Shown piece after piece: positions 18,881-31,504 of a stretch of DNA of 64,000 nucleotides. How positions within the stretch are numbered: the first letter of the stretch is position 1; each line of letters starts with the position of its first letter. The stretch is from Streptomyces sp. YIM 130001 (GTDB lineage Bacteria; Actinomycetota; Actinomycetes; Streptomycetales; Streptomycetaceae): assembly GCF_003574445.1 (NCBI RefSeq), contig NZ_KZ984552.1:124001-188000 (forward strand), in the 5' to 3' direction. The position numbers were made by a program, and so were the translations under genes. The notes under the pieces are model-generated. The model made no database searches, was not told the DNA's origin, and was given only the letters and a program-made list of their open reading frames with translations.

Positions 18881-20295
18881 CGGGTGGTGGCTCTCCCTGG
18901 TCGTGTCCCCGGTGCGGGACGGTGGGTCTGCTGGAGCGTGAGCCGGGCGAGCCGGTCGAATCCGATGCCGTCCAGGCCCCCGACCGAGGTGGCCAGGCGT
19001 CCGGCGAGCGGGGCGGTCCAAGCCGCGCCGAGTGCGTCCGGGTGCCCGGCGAGCAGGCCCGCGATGGAGCCTGCGGTCGCCCCGTTGGAGTCGGTGTCCA
19101 GTCCGCAGGACACGGCCCGGCAGACGGTGGCGCCGAAGTCGCCGTCGCCGCGGGTGAGCGCGGCCGCGAGCAGCGCGGAGTTGGGAACGGCGTGCACCCA
19201 GTGGTACTGGCCGTAGGCCTGGTGCAGGGAGTCGACGACGAGGTCGAAGTCCGGCTCCTCCAGGGCCAGTCGGATCCCGTGGCGGACCGCGCCGGCCAGG
19301 CGCGAGCGCGGTGGTACGACCGAGAGGCCGGTCCGTAGCGCGGCATGCACGTCCGAGCTGCCGTCGGCCGCGCGGGCCACGGCAGCTGCGGCGAACATCG
19401 CGGCGTACACGCCGTTGCCGGAATGGGTCAACGCGGCATCCCTGGCCGCTTGTTCGGCTGCGGCTCCCGGATCGCCCGGGTGCGTCCAGCCGTGCAGATC
19501 GGCCCGGATCAGTGCACCGATCCACTCCCGGAACGGATTGCGGTGGCGGGCGGTGTCCGGCGGTACGAGCCCGGTCAGCAGATTGCGGTACGCGACGCGT
19601 TCCGCGGTGAACGTACGGCCCGCAGGCAGCTCGTCCAACCACACCCGGGCCACGTCCGATGTGGTGAACCCCCGGCCATGACGCTGCGTCAGGAGCAGGT
19701 TGAGCAGCGGGTAGTTGAGGTCGTCGTCCTCCGGCATGCCGTCGATGTTCTCGGCCAGCGAGGTGGCGGCGCTGCGGGCGTTCCAGGGGTACGTGGCGAG
19801 CAGCTCGGCCGGGACGCCGCGGGCGGTGAACCAGCCGGTGAGCGGCCAGTTGCCGGCTGCGCGCGCCAGCTGCCTGATGCCGGTCAGAGGCAGCTTCTCG
19901 ACCGGCTTGCCGAGCAGACAGCCGGCGGCTCTGCCGAGCCAGGCGGCATGCAGCCGCTCGAGCAGCGCGTCGTCGGTCCCGGCCACGGGGCCCGGTGCGG
20001 TCGGCCAGTCGGGGCAGGCCGCACGGATCGCGTCCGGGCCGTCCGGCTCACGCCCGGGGCCCTCGCGTGGCAACAGGGCGAGTTCGTCCAGGAGTTGGAC
20101 CGCCAGGCGGCGCAGTCCCGCAGGCGCCGGAGGCGACGAGGCGCCGGCCCGCGCGGGAGCGGGCAGGCCGCCCGCCGCCAGCCACCGGGCCTCCACGTCC
20201 CGCGCGTCCCGCCCGTCCTCCGCCGCCTGCCGCAGCTCGTGCCCGACCAGATCCTCGGGCTGCACCCAGGTGACGCGCAGCGCGGAGCCGGTCAT
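18877..20295 (-). CDS. ADP-ribosylglycohydrolase family protein, paralogue 1 (EDDD type)
   Basis: A 472-residue member of the DraG/ARH fold family. It carries about 110 extra N-terminal residues rich in Ala, Pro and Arg that are absent from its three neighbours. Core motifs: LHAAWLGRAAGCLLGKPVEK (Glu133), GMPEDDDLNY at about 187-196 where the classical enzymes have TDDT, and GLDTDSNGATAGS (Asp400, Asp402). The EDDDLNY subgroup is widespread, but its substrates are not established to my knowledge. It overlaps genes on both sides (ATGA to the CoA-transferase; a 4-base overlap with paralogue 2). Confidence 0.88.
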   Translation of the reverse strand: MTGSALRVTWVQPEDLVGHELRQAAEDGRDARDVEARWLAAGGLPAPARAGASSPPAPAGLRRLAVQLLDELALLPREGPGREPDGPDAIRAACPDWPTAPGPVAGTDDALLERLHAAWLGRAAGCLLGKPVEKLPLTGIRQLARAAGNWPLTGWFTARGVPAELLATYPWNARSAATSLAENIDGMPEDDDLNYPLLNLLLTQRHGRGFTTSDVARVWLDELPAGRTFTAERVAYRNLLTGLVPPDTARHRNPFREWIGALIRADLHGWTHPGDPGAAAEQAARDAALTHSGNGVYAAMFAAAAVARAADGSSDVHAALRTGLSVVPPRSRLAGAVRHGIRLALEEPDFDLVVDSLHQAYGQYHWVHAVPNSALLAAALTRGDGDFGATVCRAVSCGLDTDSNGATAGSIAGLLAGHPDALGAAWTAPLAGRLATSVGGLDGIGFDRLARLTLQQTHRPAPGTRPGRATTR

Positions 20296-21437
20296 GTCCG
20301 GGCCGTCAGCGCGCTGAAGGCCGCCGCGTGCGCGAGGTGGCGGTCCCGGTCGCGTACGAAGACCTCCTCGGTGACGGCCGTGAGGCCACGCGCCGGTGCC
20401 TCCAGGTCGATCCGGCTCGCCTCCCCGACCCGCTTCGCCCACTCGTCCGGTGCCGCCGAGCCCAGAGCGCCCGCCACCGCGCCGCCCATGGTGGCGATGG
20501 AGTCACAGTCCCGGCCGTAGTTGACGCATCCGAGCACGGTCCGGCGGTAGTCGCCCGCGCCGACGAGCAGCATGCCGAGCGCGATCGGCAGTTCCTCGAT
20601 GGCGTGCAGCCGCGAGGGCCTGCGGGCGCCGAGTGAAGGGGCACGGTAGTCGGGGCCGACCGTGTCGAAGGGAGCCACCGCCTCGCGCAGCGGACGCAGC
20701 GCCGGCTCGAAGTCCTCGTACCGGGCGGCGACTTCGGCCACCGCCTCGATCGCCGAGCGGGTCCCGTCCTTGGCGAGGGCGAGGGCGGCTTCCACCACGG
20801 ACGACGCGGTGGCGCCGGGGGTGCACGCGGCCGCCACCGCCGCCGCGAACACCCCGGCAGCCTCCCGCCCGTACGACGACTGGTGGGGGCCCGCCACGTC
20901 GAGCGCCTCGGCGTAGGCCGCTCGCGGGTGGGCTGCGTTCACCAGTCCGACCGGCGCCATGTACATGGCCGCACCGCAGTTGACGATGTTGCCGCTGCCT
21001 GCCTCGCGCGGGTCGACGTGGCCGTAGTGCAGCCGTGCCACGATCCACTTCTCGGCGAGGAAGATCCGCTGCAGCGGGAGCGCCTCGGCCTCCAGCTCGG
21101 GGATCCAGCGCGGGGCGCCGATGAGTTCGGGCACGAGGTGGTCGGCCACCGCGTAGGCGTCGAGATGGTCGCGGACCGTCTCGTACACGCGGATCAGGGC
21201 GTGGGTCATCAAGGTGTCGTCGGTGACGTGCCCGTCGCCCTTGTGGTACGGCGCGATGGGACGTGCTGTGCGCCAGTCCTCGTGCCAGGGGCCGACGATG
21301 CCGCGGATGCGGCCGCCGTGGCGTTCGGCGATCTGCTCGGGCGTCCAGCCCTCCACGGGGCCGCCGAGCGCGTCGCCGACCGCCGCTCCGACCAGGCTGC
21401 GGGTGATCCGGTCCTCGAGTGCGAGCGTCGCTGTCAT
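20292..21437 (-). CDS. ADP-ribosylglycohydrolase family protein, paralogue 2 (canonical motifs)
   Basis: A 381-residue DraG/ARH-family enzyme with the full set of dinuclear-metal residues: Glu29 (GAAVGDALGGPVEG), Thr72-Asp73-Asp74 (HVTDDTLMT) and Asp310/Asp312 (YGRDCDSIATMGG). The family removes ADP-ribose from proteins, or hydrolyses ADP-ribose-containing and related N-glycosidic compounds. The mid-part contains SGNIVNCGAAMYMAP, matching the usual GNGSAMR-type loop. It starts 25 bases after paralogue 3 ends, the only real gap inside this operon. Confidence 0.92.
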   Translation of the reverse strand: MTATLALEDRITRSLVGAAVGDALGGPVEGWTPEQIAERHGGRIRGIVGPWHEDWRTARPIAPYHKGDGHVTDDTLMTHALIRVYETVRDHLDAYAVADHLVPELIGAPRWIPELEAEALPLQRIFLAEKWIVARLHYGHVDPREAGSGNIVNCGAAMYMAPVGLVNAAHPRAAYAEALDVAGPHQSSYGREAAGVFAAAVAAACTPGATASSVVEAALALAKDGTRSAIEAVAEVAARYEDFEPALRPLREAVAPFDTVGPDYRAPSLGARRPSRLHAIEELPIALGMLLVGAGDYRRTVLGCVNYGRDCDSIATMGGAVAGALGSAAPDEWAKRVGEASRIDLEAPARGLTAVTEEVFVRDRDRHLAHAAAFSALTART

Positions 21438-21462
21438 GCCGGAATTGTCCACCGATGGGCGG

Positions 21463-22653
21463 TCAGTTGGCGGGGCGCACGCACACTTCGGCGAGTTCTC
21501 CGGCCAGTTCGGCCGCAAGGCCGCACAGATCGGTCCCCGCGAGCCGGGGGAGTGCGCAGCCGCAGAGCGTGCGGCAGGCCTCCCGCCAGGACTCCGGCAG
21601 CGTCGAGCCGAGCGCCCCGGTGAGCGCTCCGGCCAGGGCGGGCGCCGAGTCCGCGACCCGGGACAGACAGGCCGCGGCCGGCACCGCCCGGGTGAGGTCG
21701 CCGCGGGCCGATACGGCGAGGGCGAGCGCCACGGGTACGGTCTCGGCCGCCGCGATGCCGTAGCTGTAGACGTGGTCGACGATGCGGTGCTCGAGCTGCG
21801 GGACGAGACCGAACACATCGTCCGCCGCCCGCGCGATCCGCACCGCGTACCGGGCGTTGCGGCCGATCTCGGTGTCCTCGGGCAGCATGCCGAGCGCCGC
21901 CGCGACGGCGGTGTCCACGTCCGCCCCGGCGAGCGCCTCGGCGACCGCAGCCGCCATCGCCCGGGCCCCGTGCACCCCGTCGCCGTCCTGGGTGTAGCGG
22001 GCGTCGAACTCGGCGAGCCGGGCCGCCGCCGCGGGATCCCCGGGGTGCACCGCGGCGAGCACACAGCCGCGTACGCAGGCCGCGTCGTCGAAGTAGTGCG
22101 GGTTGTCGTGACCGGTGGCCGGCGGGCGCAGACCGGTGGCCAGATTGCCCAGCCCCGCCCGCACCGAGATCCGGGCCCGCAACGGGATCACCGCGGACTC
22201 CACCTCGGGCGCGGCCTGCGACGCGGCGGCGATCCGCGCCGCCAGCACCTGCCAGGAACGCGCCACCCCGGACCGTACGGCCGCATCGGCCGGTACGCCC
22301 CCGGCCGACGCGGCACGGACGCCGGCGAGCACCGCGAGCGCGGTGTGCGCGGCCCATTCGGCGTCGTCGGACGGGCCGAGGCGGAGCGGCTCGGGCGGCT
22401 GGTTCAGGGCGATCGGCACGGGCAGTGTGGTGGTGGCGTTCTGCTCCGCGAAGGTGTCGAGCTCGCGGGTCAGGCGACGGGTCCACTCGGGCATCCGCGC
22501 GGCCCGGTGCCGTGCCGCGGGCCATCCGGCCGCGTCCCCGGCGGCGATCCCGAGCAGCAGCCCCTCGATCCGCTTGCCACGGTCCGTGGTGGACGGGGGA
22601 GCGGTGGTCGCGGACGGCGTGCGGGCGTGGTCCTGGTTCGTGGGGGCGGTCAT
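21463..22653 (-). CDS. ADP-ribosylglycohydrolase family protein, paralogue 3 (degenerate site)
   Basis: A 396-residue relative of the DraG/ARH family. The start of the fold is clear (RIEGLLLGIAAGDAAGWPA), but the first metal Glu is not in place. The TDDT motif is PSDDAEW (Ser95, Asp96, Asp97), and the C-terminal GRDxDT motif is reduced to RVADSAP (only Asp335 kept, the first Asp is Val333). The final AGALTGALGS helix still aligns with the family. It may be a catalytically weakened partner or have a different substrate. The ATG overlaps the stop of paralogue 4, so it is translated with an apparently intact enzyme. Confidence 0.83.
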   Translation of the reverse strand: MTAPTNQDHARTPSATTAPPSTTDRGKRIEGLLLGIAAGDAAGWPAARHRAARMPEWTRRLTRELDTFAEQNATTTLPVPIALNQPPEPLRLGPSDDAEWAAHTALAVLAGVRAASAGGVPADAAVRSGVARSWQVLAARIAAASQAAPEVESAVIPLRARISVRAGLGNLATGLRPPATGHDNPHYFDDAACVRGCVLAAVHPGDPAAAARLAEFDARYTQDGDGVHGARAMAAAVAEALAGADVDTAVAAALGMLPEDTEIGRNARYAVRIARAADDVFGLVPQLEHRIVDHVYSYGIAAAETVPVALALAVSARGDLTRAVPAAACLSRVADSAPALAGALTGALGSTLPESWREACRTLCGCALPRLAGTDLCGLAAELAGELAEVCVRPAN

Positions 22654-23660
22654 CGGGTCGCTTCCTCGTCCGGGGTGAGCAGGTCCGCGATGTCCAGGAC
22701 GTGGTAGCCCTGCATCGTCGGCAGACAGCTCCCGCGGACCTGGCCGATCGCCGAGCCCCATTCCGCGGGGATCGCGTCCGCCCCGTGCACCGCCCCGGCC
22801 AGCGCACCGGCCACGGCCGCGGTGGTGTCCGCGTCGCGCCCCATGTTCACCGCGGTCAGGACGGCGGTGCGGAAGTCGCCGAGCGCCGCGGCGAACGCGC
22901 CGAAGGCGAGCCCCACGGCCTCCGGCGCCAGATCCGTCCAGGGGTATCCAGCGACCACTACCGCGGACCGCACCGCCCGCTCACCGGCGGGCGCCGCCAC
23001 CACCGCCCTGCGCAGCGACCGCGCCGTCCAGGAGTCCATCGGTACGACGGAGAGCGCGGCACCGATCACCGACGCGGGACCCGCCCCCACCATCGCCGCC
23101 GCCACCCCCGCGGCGACCGCCTGCCCGCCGTAGATGCCCTCGCCCTCGTGACTGACCGTGCCGTCGATCGCGACCAGCCGCGCGGCCTCCGCCGGCCGCC
23201 CCGCGGCGAACACTCCGAACGGCGCCGCCCGCATGGCGAGCCCGTCGCTCCACGCGTGCCGGTGCTGCGCGGTGACCGGCGCGGCCAGGCCACGGCGCAG
23301 GTTCTCCAGGGTGCCGCGCTCGCTGAAGCCGGCACCACGGAAGGGCCCCTCGTCGACGTCGGCGATCCACCGGTGCCAGGCAGTCTCGGCCCTGGCCACC
23401 GTGAGCGCGGATCCGTACCGGGCCAGCAGCAGTCCGGAGAAGATCGCGTACTCCGTGTCGTCCGTGCCGGCCGGATCGTCCACCACGAAGCCCTCGATCC
23501 GGCCCCAACGGCGTCGGATCTCGGAGGGCTTGAGGTTCTCGGCGGGCGCCCCGAGCGCGTCACCGACAGCCAGACCGAGCAGCGCGCCGCGGGCCCGGTC
23601 GCGAAGCCCCGCGGCGCCTCCCGGCACCGGAACCTGGTGGTTGCATGCGATCGACACCAT
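22650..23660 (-). CDS. ADP-ribosylglycohydrolase family protein, paralogue 4 (canonical motifs), first gene of operon
   Basis: A 336-residue DraG/ARH-family enzyme, close to the usual length. Metal-site residues are intact: Glu41 (LLGLAVGDALGAPAEN), Thr66-Asp67-Asp68-Thr69 (AGTDDTEYAIF) and Asp276/Asp278 (NMGRDADTTAAVAG). The ATG at 23660 has GGAGG 8 bases upstream; a longer open frame to 23795 lacks such support. It is the promoter-proximal gene of the six-gene operon reading toward 16776 and diverges from the VIT-type transporter gene. Confidence 0.9.
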   Translation of the reverse strand: MVSIACNHQVPVPGGAAGLRDRARGALLGLAVGDALGAPAENLKPSEIRRRWGRIEGFVVDDPAGTDDTEYAIFSGLLLARYGSALTVARAETAWHRWIADVDEGPFRGAGFSERGTLENLRRGLAAPVTAQHRHAWSDGLAMRAAPFGVFAAGRPAEAARLVAIDGTVSHEGEGIYGGQAVAAGVAAAMVGAGPASVIGAALSVVPMDSWTARSLRRAVVAAPAGERAVRSAVVVAGYPWTDLAPEAVGLAFGAFAAALGDFRTAVLTAVNMGRDADTTAAVAGALAGAVHGADAIPAEWGSAIGQVRGSCLPTMQGYHVLDIADLLTPDEEATR

Positions 23661-24046
23661 GGCGGCCTCCTGCACTCGGGTGAGCGAGGCCCGGGCCCGA
23701 CGGCTGCACCCGAGCTCTTCGCGTTCCTCGATCTGTGCCACGCCGGCGGCCCGCTCCAGCGGTACCGACGCCGACGTCACCCGCCCACCGCACATCCGCC
23801 CGTCTCCCGCCGACGTCCCGGCCGACAGCCCGCGACCTGCGGCGCCACCGAGTCGAGGACGGCCCCCTCGCCGGTCGTACGCCCCGGGTGAGTAAGGCCT
23901 TCCTGACCACCGGCCAACTCCGGTAAGTACGGCCTTCCTTGCTGGCGGGAGCCGTTTTCCGTGCGTACTTTCGAGGCAACGGGGCGGGATGCGGGCCGAT
24001 CGGACCGCCGCCCTACGAGGGCACAGGACGAGGAGAGACGCGAGCG
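23661..24046. promoter_or_regulatory. Divergent intergenic region with a 13-base direct repeat
   Basis: 386 bases without a supportable gene, between the ADP-ribosylglycohydrolase operon and the VIT-type gene. It contains GTAAGGCCTTCCT at 23892-23904 and GTACGGCCTTCCT at 23927-23939. These are 12 of 13 identical, spaced 35 bases start to start (over three helical turns), and carry the palindromic core GGCC. They look like paired binding sites for a regulator acting on one or both units. No known regulator consensus is recognised. Confidence 0.45.
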
Positions 24047-24778
24047 ATGTCCATCATCGACACCGAGGCAGCACTGCACGAGGGCCACCGCGACAACCAC
24101 ACGCACCGCGATGTGAACGGCGGCTGGCTGCGACCCGCGGTGTTCGGAGCGATGGACGGCCTGGTCTCCAACCTGGCCCTGATGACCGGCGTCGCCGGCG
24201 GCTCGGCCGGCCACCAGACGATCGTGATCACCGGGCTCGCCGGACTCGCGGCCGGCGCCTTCTCCATGGCCGCGGGCGAGTACACCTCGGTCGCCTCGCA
24301 GCGCGAACTGGTCCAGGCGGAGCTGGCCGTCGAACGCCGGGAACTGCGCAAGCACCCGCAGGACGAGGAGGCGGAGCTGGCCACCCTGTACGAGGCACGC
24401 GGCGTCGAGCCCGCGCTCGCCCGCGAGGTGGCCCGGCAGCTGTCGAAGGACCCGGAGCAGGCGCTCGAGATACACGCCCGCGAGGAGCTGGGCATCGACC
24501 CGAGCGACCTGCCCTCGCCCATGGTGGCGGCGGTCTCGTCGTTCGGTTCCTTCGCCCTCGGCGCGCTGCTCCCCGTGCTGCCGTATCTGCTCGGAGCCGA
24601 CGACCTGTGGCCCGCGGTGGCCCTCGCGCTGCTCGGCCTCTTCGGGTGCGGTGCGGTGGTCGCCAGGGTGACCGCGCGGTCCTGGTGGTACAGCGGCCTT
24701 CGGCAGCTGGCGCTCGGTGGCGCGGCGGCGGGTGTGACGTACGCCCTGGGCACCGTGTTCGGGACGGCCGTAGGATGA
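24047..24778 (+). CDS. VIT1/CCC1-family transporter
   Basis: A 243-residue membrane protein of the vacuolar iron transporter family (Fe2+/Mn2+ export or sequestration in plants and yeast; bacterial members presumed metal exporters). N-terminal helix motif RPAVFGAMDGLVSNLALMTG, followed by AAGAFSMAAGEYTSVASQRE, both family hallmarks. A charged cytoplasmic middle section (about 95-150) precedes three C-terminal helices. Start at ATG 24047 behind ACGAGGAGAG. There is no ferritin-like N-terminal domain. Confidence 0.9.
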   Translation: MSIIDTEAALHEGHRDNHTHRDVNGGWLRPAVFGAMDGLVSNLALMTGVAGGSAGHQTIVITGLAGLAAGAFSMAAGEYTSVASQRELVQAELAVERRELRKHPQDEEAELATLYEARGVEPALAREVARQLSKDPEQALEIHAREELGIDPSDLPSPMVAAVSSFGSFALGALLPVLPYLLGADDLWPAVALALLGLFGCGAVVARVTARSWWYSGLRQLALGGAAAGVTYALGTVFGTAVG

Positions 24779-24783
24779 GCGAC

Positions 24784-24817
24784 TGCCAAGTTATGCAACG
24801 GGCCGCATACCTTGGCA
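24784..24817. terminator. Nested inverted repeat after the VIT-type gene
   Basis: TGCCAAG (24784-24790) pairs with CTTGGCA (24811-24817), and inside it ATGC (24793-24796) pairs with GCAT (24805-24808). It begins six bases after the stop codon, so a terminator is likely. The symmetry could also be an operator for the unit to the right, since TTGACT follows at 24821. Confidence 0.45.
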
Positions 24818-24973
24818 ACGTTGACTGTTACTCGACGGTTTCGACCGGCGGGCAGCAGGGCATGAGCCGTAAGCGCTGAGGGCAATGAAGCCCCAGCCGC
24901 CCCCGGGCCCGGATCGCCGAAAGCGCCGATCCGTCCGTTACGGCCCATATTCCACCGCCACCCGTGGTGTCCG

Positions 24974-25033
24974 CATGATGGAACGCCGTATCCGGTTCCC
25001 GAGAATCGGGCCATCATGTAATCTGCACGAAAT
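24974..25033 (+). promoter_or_regulatory. gltB upstream control region with dyad and GlnR-box-like sequence
   Basis: The 328-base gap before gltB holds no gene. It has perfect 8-base arms CATGATGG (24974-24981) and CCATCATG (25011-25018), 29 bases apart. Directly at the right arm is GTAAT-CTGCAC-GAAAT (25018-25033), which matches the actinobacterial GlnR half-site pattern GTnAC-n6-GAAAC at 4 of 5 bases in each block. Nitrogen control of glutamate synthase would make sense. A single near-match is weak evidence. Confidence 0.3.
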
Positions 25034-25106
25034 TTTTTGGACATGAGGGCCAACGTCGTCCCTTGAAGCACCGCGCACCTTTGCCTCGACGACGACGGGA
25101 GAGCCC

Positions 25107-29676
<4,570 letters not shown>

Positions 29677-29684
<8 letters not shown>

Positions 29685-31137
29685 CCCGAAGGGCTTCTTG
29701 AACCACGGCCGCGAGGTCGCCACTTCGCGCCCCGTCGGTGAGCGGGTGCAGGACTGGAACGAGGTCTACGTTCCCGGCTCGCTGCTGCCGATCATCTCCG
29801 AGCAGGCCTCGCGCTGCATGGACTGCGGCATCCCGTTCTGCCACAACGGCTGCCCGCTCGGGAACCTGATCCCCGAGTGGAACGACTACGCCTACCGCGA
29901 GGACTGGGAGGCCGCCTCCGAGCGGCTGCACGCCACGAACAACTTCCCGGAGTTCACCGGGCGGCTCTGCCCCGCCCCGTGCGAGTCGGCGTGCGTGCTC
30001 GGCATCAACCAGCCCGCCGTGACCATCAAGAACGTCGAGGTCTCGATCATCGACAAGGCCTGGGACAACGGTGACGTCGCGCCGCAGGCTCCCGAGCGAC
30101 TGTCCGGCAAGACCGTCGCCGTCATCGGCTCGGGCCCGGCCGGTCTCGCCGCCGCCCAGCAGCTGACCCGGGCCGGCCACACGGTCGCCGTCTACGAGCG
30201 CGCCGACCGCGTCGGCGGCCTGCTCCGGTACGGCATCCCGGAGTTCAAGATGGAGAAGCGGCACATCAACCGCCGTATCGAGCAGATGCGCGCGGAGGGC
30301 ACCAAGTTCCGCACCGGCGTCGAGATCGGCCGCGACATCACCGCCCGCGACCTGCGCAAGCGCTACGACGCCGTGGTCGTCGCCGCGGGCGCCACGGTCT
30401 CCCGCGACCTGCCCGCGCCGGGCCGCGAACTGAACGGCATCCACTTCGCCATGGAGTACCTGCCGCTCGCCAACAAGGTGCAGGAGGGCGACTACGTACA
30501 GCCGCCCATCACCGCCGAGGGCAAGCACGTCGTCGTCATCGGCGGCGGCGACACCGGAGCCGACTGCGTGGGCACCGCCCACCGGCAGGGCGCCGCCTCC
30601 GTCACCCAGCTGGAGATCATGCCGAAGCCGGGCGAGGAGCGGGCCGAGGGCCAGCCCTGGCCGACCTTCCCGATGCTCTACAAGGTCACCTCCGCGCACG
30701 AGGAGGGCGGCGAGCGGATCTACTCCGTCTCCACCACCCACTTCGAGGGCGACGAGGACGGGAACGTGCAGTTCCTGCACCTCATCGAGGTCGAGTTCGT
30801 GGACGGCAAGCTCACCCAGAAGCCCGGCACCGAGCGGAAGATCCCCGCCCAGCTGGTCACGCTCGCGATGGGCTTCACCGGCACCGACCAGGAGAACGGC
30901 CTCGTCACGCAGTTCGGCCTCGACCTGGACGAGCGCGGCAATATCGCCCGCGACGCCGATTACCGGACGAACGTGCCCGGCGTGTACGTTGCCGGTGACG
31001 CTGGCCGCGGCCAGTCCCTGATCGTGTGGGCGATCGCGGAGGGCCGCTCGGCCGCCCGCGGCGTCGACCACTTCCTGACCGGAGTCAGCGAGCTGCCGGC
31101 CCCGATCCGGCCCACCGACCGGTCGCTCACCGTCTGA
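29677..31137 (+). CDS. gltD: Glutamate synthase (NADPH), small subunit
   Basis: A 486-residue FAD and 4Fe-4S protein that passes electrons from NADPH to GltB. The N-terminal Cys clusters [17 protein letters not shown] and [15 protein letters not shown] bind two 4Fe-4S centres. FAD site [22 protein letters not shown] site [16 protein letters not shown], and final FAD-contact [19 protein letters not shown] are intact. The ATG overlaps gltB by 8 bases, so the two subunits are translationally coupled. A strong hairpin follows 86 bases after the stop. Confidence 0.98.
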
Positions 31138-31223
31138 CCGATCCGACCTGCGTCCCGCGGGCGGCAGTTGCCGTCCGCGCGGCCGCCTGAAGACGTCCCG
31201 TACAACGGCGTACGGAACTGACT

Positions 31224-31272
31224 GCGGCGCCTGCCCCGACTGTCCCCGACCGGACGACAGGGCAGGCGCCGC
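31224..31272. terminator. Terminator of gltBD
   Basis: Perfect 13-bp arms GCGGCGCCTGCCC (31224-31236) and GGGCAGGCGCCGC (31260-31272). The 23-base loop contains a further short GTCC/GGAC pairing. It lies in a 367-base gene-free stretch whose right half holds operator-like palindromes for the ABC transporter. Confidence 0.75.
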
Positions 31273-31386
31273 GGTATGTCCGGGCCCGGTCGGCGGCCCC
31301 GGACCTGCCTCAGTGCCGGAGGATCGCCCGCTGTGCGGGACAAGATCCGTTGCACGTTGCGTCCAGCGCAGTACCGTCTGCACATG

Positions 31387-31401
31387 TTGCGGCTACCGCA
31401 A
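31387..31401. promoter_or_regulatory. Palindrome upstream of the sugar ABC operon
   Basis: TTGCGG-CTA-CCGCAA, a perfect 6-base-arm inverted repeat 104 bases before the binding-protein start. No matching regulator consensus is known to me. It may be a second operator besides the DasR-box-like site just downstream. Confidence 0.4.
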
Positions 31402-31433
31402 TGGTGATTACGGTTCGGCCGCGTATTCAGATG

Positions 31434-31443
31434 GGTCTAGACC
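31434..31443. promoter_or_regulatory. dre-like (DasR-type) operator
   Basis: GGTCTAGACC, a perfect 10-base palindrome identical to the core of the DasR responsive element (about TGGTCTAGACCA). The flanking T and A of the consensus are not kept. It lies 61 bases before the ATG of the solute-binding protein gene. DasR is the GntR/HutC regulator of N-acetylglucosamine and chitin use in Streptomyces. Control by a related HutC regulator is the alternative. Confidence 0.5.
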
Positions 31444-31504
31444 TCACCCCGGCGCGGTGACCACAATCACCCCAGCAACGGATCGCCACTCAGGAGGCGC
31501 TGGT

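Noticed and set aside
24793..24879. A 28-codon ORF (start ATG 24793) after the VIT-type gene.
   Set aside because: The start lies inside an inverted repeat, there is no SD, and the peptide shows no recognisable feature. I treat the area as terminator and promoter DNA.
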